Shown: in pieces, positions 62,171 through 64,000 of the stretch
Position numbering within the stretch: the first letter of the stretch is position 1
Layout of the letters: every line of letters starts with the position of its first letter
DNA from: Membranipora membranacea
Taxonomy: Eukaryota > Bryozoa > Gymnolaemata > Cheilostomatida > Membraniporidae
Reading direction: 5' to 3'
Assembly (NCBI GenBank): GCA_914767715.1
Contig: OU612067.1
Span: forward strand, 26,696,162 to 26,760,161
Length of the DNA stretch: 64,000 nucleotides
Program-made: the position numbers and the translations under genes
The notes under the pieces: model-generated
Database searches by the model: none
Told to the model about the DNA's origin: nothing
The model's input: the letters and a program-made list of their open reading frames with translations, nothing else

Positions 62171-62703
62171 ATATATATTCCATGTTTATTCTGGAGAAGA
62201 ATAAGTCCTTAGGACTGATATTGATAAAATTGATAAAAATATGGTGTAGAATTAAAAAGACATGTAAAAAGAAATCAAGAACAATGACAGGTAAAATTAC
62301 AAAGTAAACACAGGCATTAATTAGCAGTAAAACATTACACAAGTTAATACACAATAGCTAGGAAAAGAAAAGTTAGAACAATGTAGCAGTAGGCTAAAAT
62401 GAAATGATAAGAACTGACTCATTAATTGAGAAGTTTGAGGACGTGGCTCCGAGTGGCATTTTTGAATGAAGCAAGGGATTGACTCAGCTTAACATGATTG
62501 GGTAATTCGTTAAACTTCTGAGCACCGAAATTAGCTAAAGCAAATCTATAATTTTCCTTGGATAGTCTAAACCCAGAACTTTTAGCAAGCCGAGTTTCAC
62601 TAGTTAATTTCTCGGGGAGCAGATTGGTATCAATTATTCGGACTAAACTATTAACAATTTTATAAAACGTCAGCAGATACAAATATTCGAAACGCAAAGT
62701 TAT
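62171..62703 (-). mobile_element. 5'-truncated LINE (non-LTR retrotransposon) 3' end inserted in R3
   Basis: Minus strand 62697-62422 encodes the far C-terminus of a reverse-transcriptase ORF: RLSKENYRFALANFGAQKFN, ELPNHVKLSQSLASFKNATR then stop. This is the 'fG..lwN.LP..ik...sl..Fk' pattern seen after RT domains of CR1/RTE-type elements. A ~250-bp AT-rich 3' region with a GAATAAAC signal follows to 62171. It splits the R3 CUB2 exon; unit 1 (~41517) lacks it. Confidence 0.8.
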
Positions 62704-62759
62704 GTCCTTGCATCAATAGCTGAGGGAGATCTGCTCATGGTGAATGCCGAAGAACTGGA

Positions 62760-63384
62760 AGTAATAATATGACGGAACATAAAACAGCGTTGGTAGTTAG
62801 CCTCTGTTATTTTTGATGTGAACTTTGTGAGACTACAAAAAAAGCAAATTAGGGTCAATTATGCAGAAATCATCATAGTGTGTTTCGTGTATTGAATACT
62901 ACCAAAAATTTCATATACAGTTGAAAATTGTTTTTATGATTTTCTTTGATATGGACAAATGGTTGTTTTTTTGCTTTCTTAAACACTATAACTATAATAC
63001 TGATAACATTAATTATGTTGGCAGCTGTTCTTCCCGCAGCAGAACTTATTTTCATTTGAGTATTCACTGTGCATATTTAGCTTAACTATCAATACCGTCT
63101 TTAATTATTTACTGCTGTATGCATAATTAACTTTGAATTGGTAACTAACTAACATGCTTTTTTATTTTACAACAATCAACATTCGACAATGTTTATTGTA
63201 ATAAATGTTCCGCTTCTCTAGGGATTAATATTTATAACCCCACCAGTGATATAACTATATTATTAAAGTTTTTACATTTTTAACAATAATCCAATACCGA
63301 AACAAAGTTGGATTAGTTCACAGACTGGTACGCCTTGTGCCGTTGACCGCCAATTTTTCCCACATAATAACCCAGGTGCCTGTA
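62760..63384. other. Remnant of the receptor 5' region in unit 3
   Basis: Matches unit 1 intron sequence before CUB1 (~41640-41730) and then jumps to ~42780-43300, confirming deletion of the CUB1 and signal-peptide exons. No gene. Confidence 0.65.
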
Positions 63385-63725
63385 ATTATGGAGGTTTTGG
63401 TCGACCAAAACCACCACTGTAGCTGCAAATCATACTTGTTTTTTTTTGGTGGCGGTTTTTGTCGACCAAAACCGCCGCTGTAACTGCAAATCATACATGT
63501 TTTCTTTCGAGTGGCGGTTTTGGTCATCCTTGGTAGTCACTAGTACCTAGCACTGGCAAAGTTTCCGGTTTTGAGGAAATTGCGAATAGTATATGTCACA
63601 TGATCAGTCTATATATGGTGGGAGTTGTGCTCACTTGTCTGAAATAAGAATTCTTGATTGGCGGTTTTGGTTGACCAAATCCGCCACTCAAAAGAAAACA
63701 AGTATGATTCACAGTTACAGTGGCG
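63385..63725. repeat. Nested hairpin cluster with GGTTTTGGTCGACCAAAACC cores
   Basis: Two near-perfect palindromes of the form GGCGGTTTT(G/T)GTCGACC-AAAACCGCC (~63391 and ~63450), a half copy at ~63511 and an inverted diverged copy at ~63659. CTGCAAATCATACTTG at ~63424 is inverted at ~63700 (CAAGTATGATTCACAG). Looks like MITEs inserted in MITEs. Confidence 0.7.
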
Positions 63726-63770
63726 TTTATGGTTTATGTAGCTTTGTGTTGCTTCTCCAAGTCTGAATTA

Positions 63771-64000
63771 GTCATTAGTTGGTACCCTAGCGTGACGAAT
63801 ATGGGCACTAAGACCAAGTGATTAACTACCAACTAATCAACCTCACAAGACAATAGTCATCTGAATAATTCAATGAGGATGTTATGGTTTGACAGCGATT
63901 TATGCACGCAGGTTGGTTGGTTAATACTTTTATTACGAAATAATTAATCCAGAGCAAAGAGGATCTACATTCTGTGACTACGATCACCTGTGTTTAGTTA
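63771..64000. repeat. Start of tandem unit 4 (runs off the window)
   Basis: CATTAGTTGGTACCCTAGCG and onward matches ~36618-36840 of unit 1, with counterparts at ~48325 and ~57145. It starts ~930 bp inside the unit, so a deletion or recombination joined units 3 and 4. Confidence 0.85.

Larger units (their letters stand above)
57600..62760 (-). pseudogene. Receptor R3: degenerate paralogue of R1
   Basis: Recognisable parts: CUB2 remnant ~61833-62170 plus ~62702-62745, sushi exon ~61234-61442 (open, four Cys), TM ~60540-60722 (YYYVVIGGSIFFILACLGAC), tail ~57600-58215 with YEVISPTDPYLDYSIINESD. Lesions: the signal-peptide and CUB1 exons are absent; a LINE fragment splits CUB2 (62171-62703); CUB2 also has an in-frame stop; the TM exon lost its splice donor; the tail has TAA at 57982-57984, the same substitution as in R2; and the VYDVYFL end is deleted. 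Confidence 0.87.
35690..64000. repeat. Tandem array of receptor/secreted-protein units (three copies plus the start of a fourth)
   Basis: Unit 1 spans ~35690-46470, unit 2 ~47090-55490, unit 3 ~56190-63340, and unit 4 begins ~63771. Each holds, left to right: a non-coding flank, the receptor tail exon (minus), the nested secreted gene (plus), then receptor TM, sushi, CUB2 and (units 1 and 2) CUB1 and signal-peptide exons (minus). Between units lies an inverted partial copy of the secreted gene's second exon. Confidence 0.9.

Overview
The window is animal genomic DNA: AT-rich, with intron-containing genes (GT-AG sites in matching phase), TATA boxes, tRNA- and U2-snRNA-derived repeats, and many DNA-transposon remnants. 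The gene content is a caspase with two death-effector domains (DEDs), a second caspase-like gene, an SLC6 Na+/Cl- transporter, and CUB-like/sushi receptors with ITAM-like tails. An early-branching invertebrate, most plausibly a demosponge, fits best, but that is inference; the sequence carries no direct taxonomic marker.

Layout. (1) 1-17.0 kb, minus strand: two tandem copies of a caspase gene. Copy B (17008 to 9129) can be read as a nine-exon, 487-residue DED-DED-p20-p10 protein in which every splice phase agrees. Copy A (8732 to beyond position 1) is a close duplicate whose 5' end is cut inside the second DED exon; its p10 exon lies off the left edge. Comparing A with B dates several mobile-element insertions by exact filled/empty-site comparison. 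(2) 19.8-31.2 kb, plus strand: a 15-exon SLC6-family transporter. (3) 33.0-35.4 kb, plus strand: a divergent caspase-like gene with a 483-residue novel N-terminus, catalytic His and Cys motifs, and two apparent frame breaks. (4) 35.7 kb to the end: three tandem copies, plus the start of a fourth, of a 7-11 kb unit. Each unit carries a minus-strand receptor gene (signal peptide, two CUB-like domains, sushi domain, transmembrane helix, cytoplasmic tail with YxxI-x8-YxxI). Nested in its large intron, in the opposite orientation, is a small two-exon gene for a secreted eight-cysteine protein with its own TATA box.

The receptor looks intact only in unit 1. In units 2 and 3 it is broken by nonsense codons, deletions, a MITE and a LINE fragment, while the nested secreted genes stay open in all three. 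Together with the two caspase loci this resembles a lineage-specific recognition/cell-death neighbourhood, but a functional link is inference.

The mobile-element content is unusual. A 403-bp hAT-like MITE carries a tRNA-like segment (two copies, 8-bp target duplications, empty sites visible). A ~695-bp palindromic element has 7-bp target duplications. Several 21-45 bp 'terminal-repeat-only' palindromes (5'-CA...TG-3') are also flanked by 7-bp duplications. Many coordinates of non-coding repeats are approximate to a few bases.
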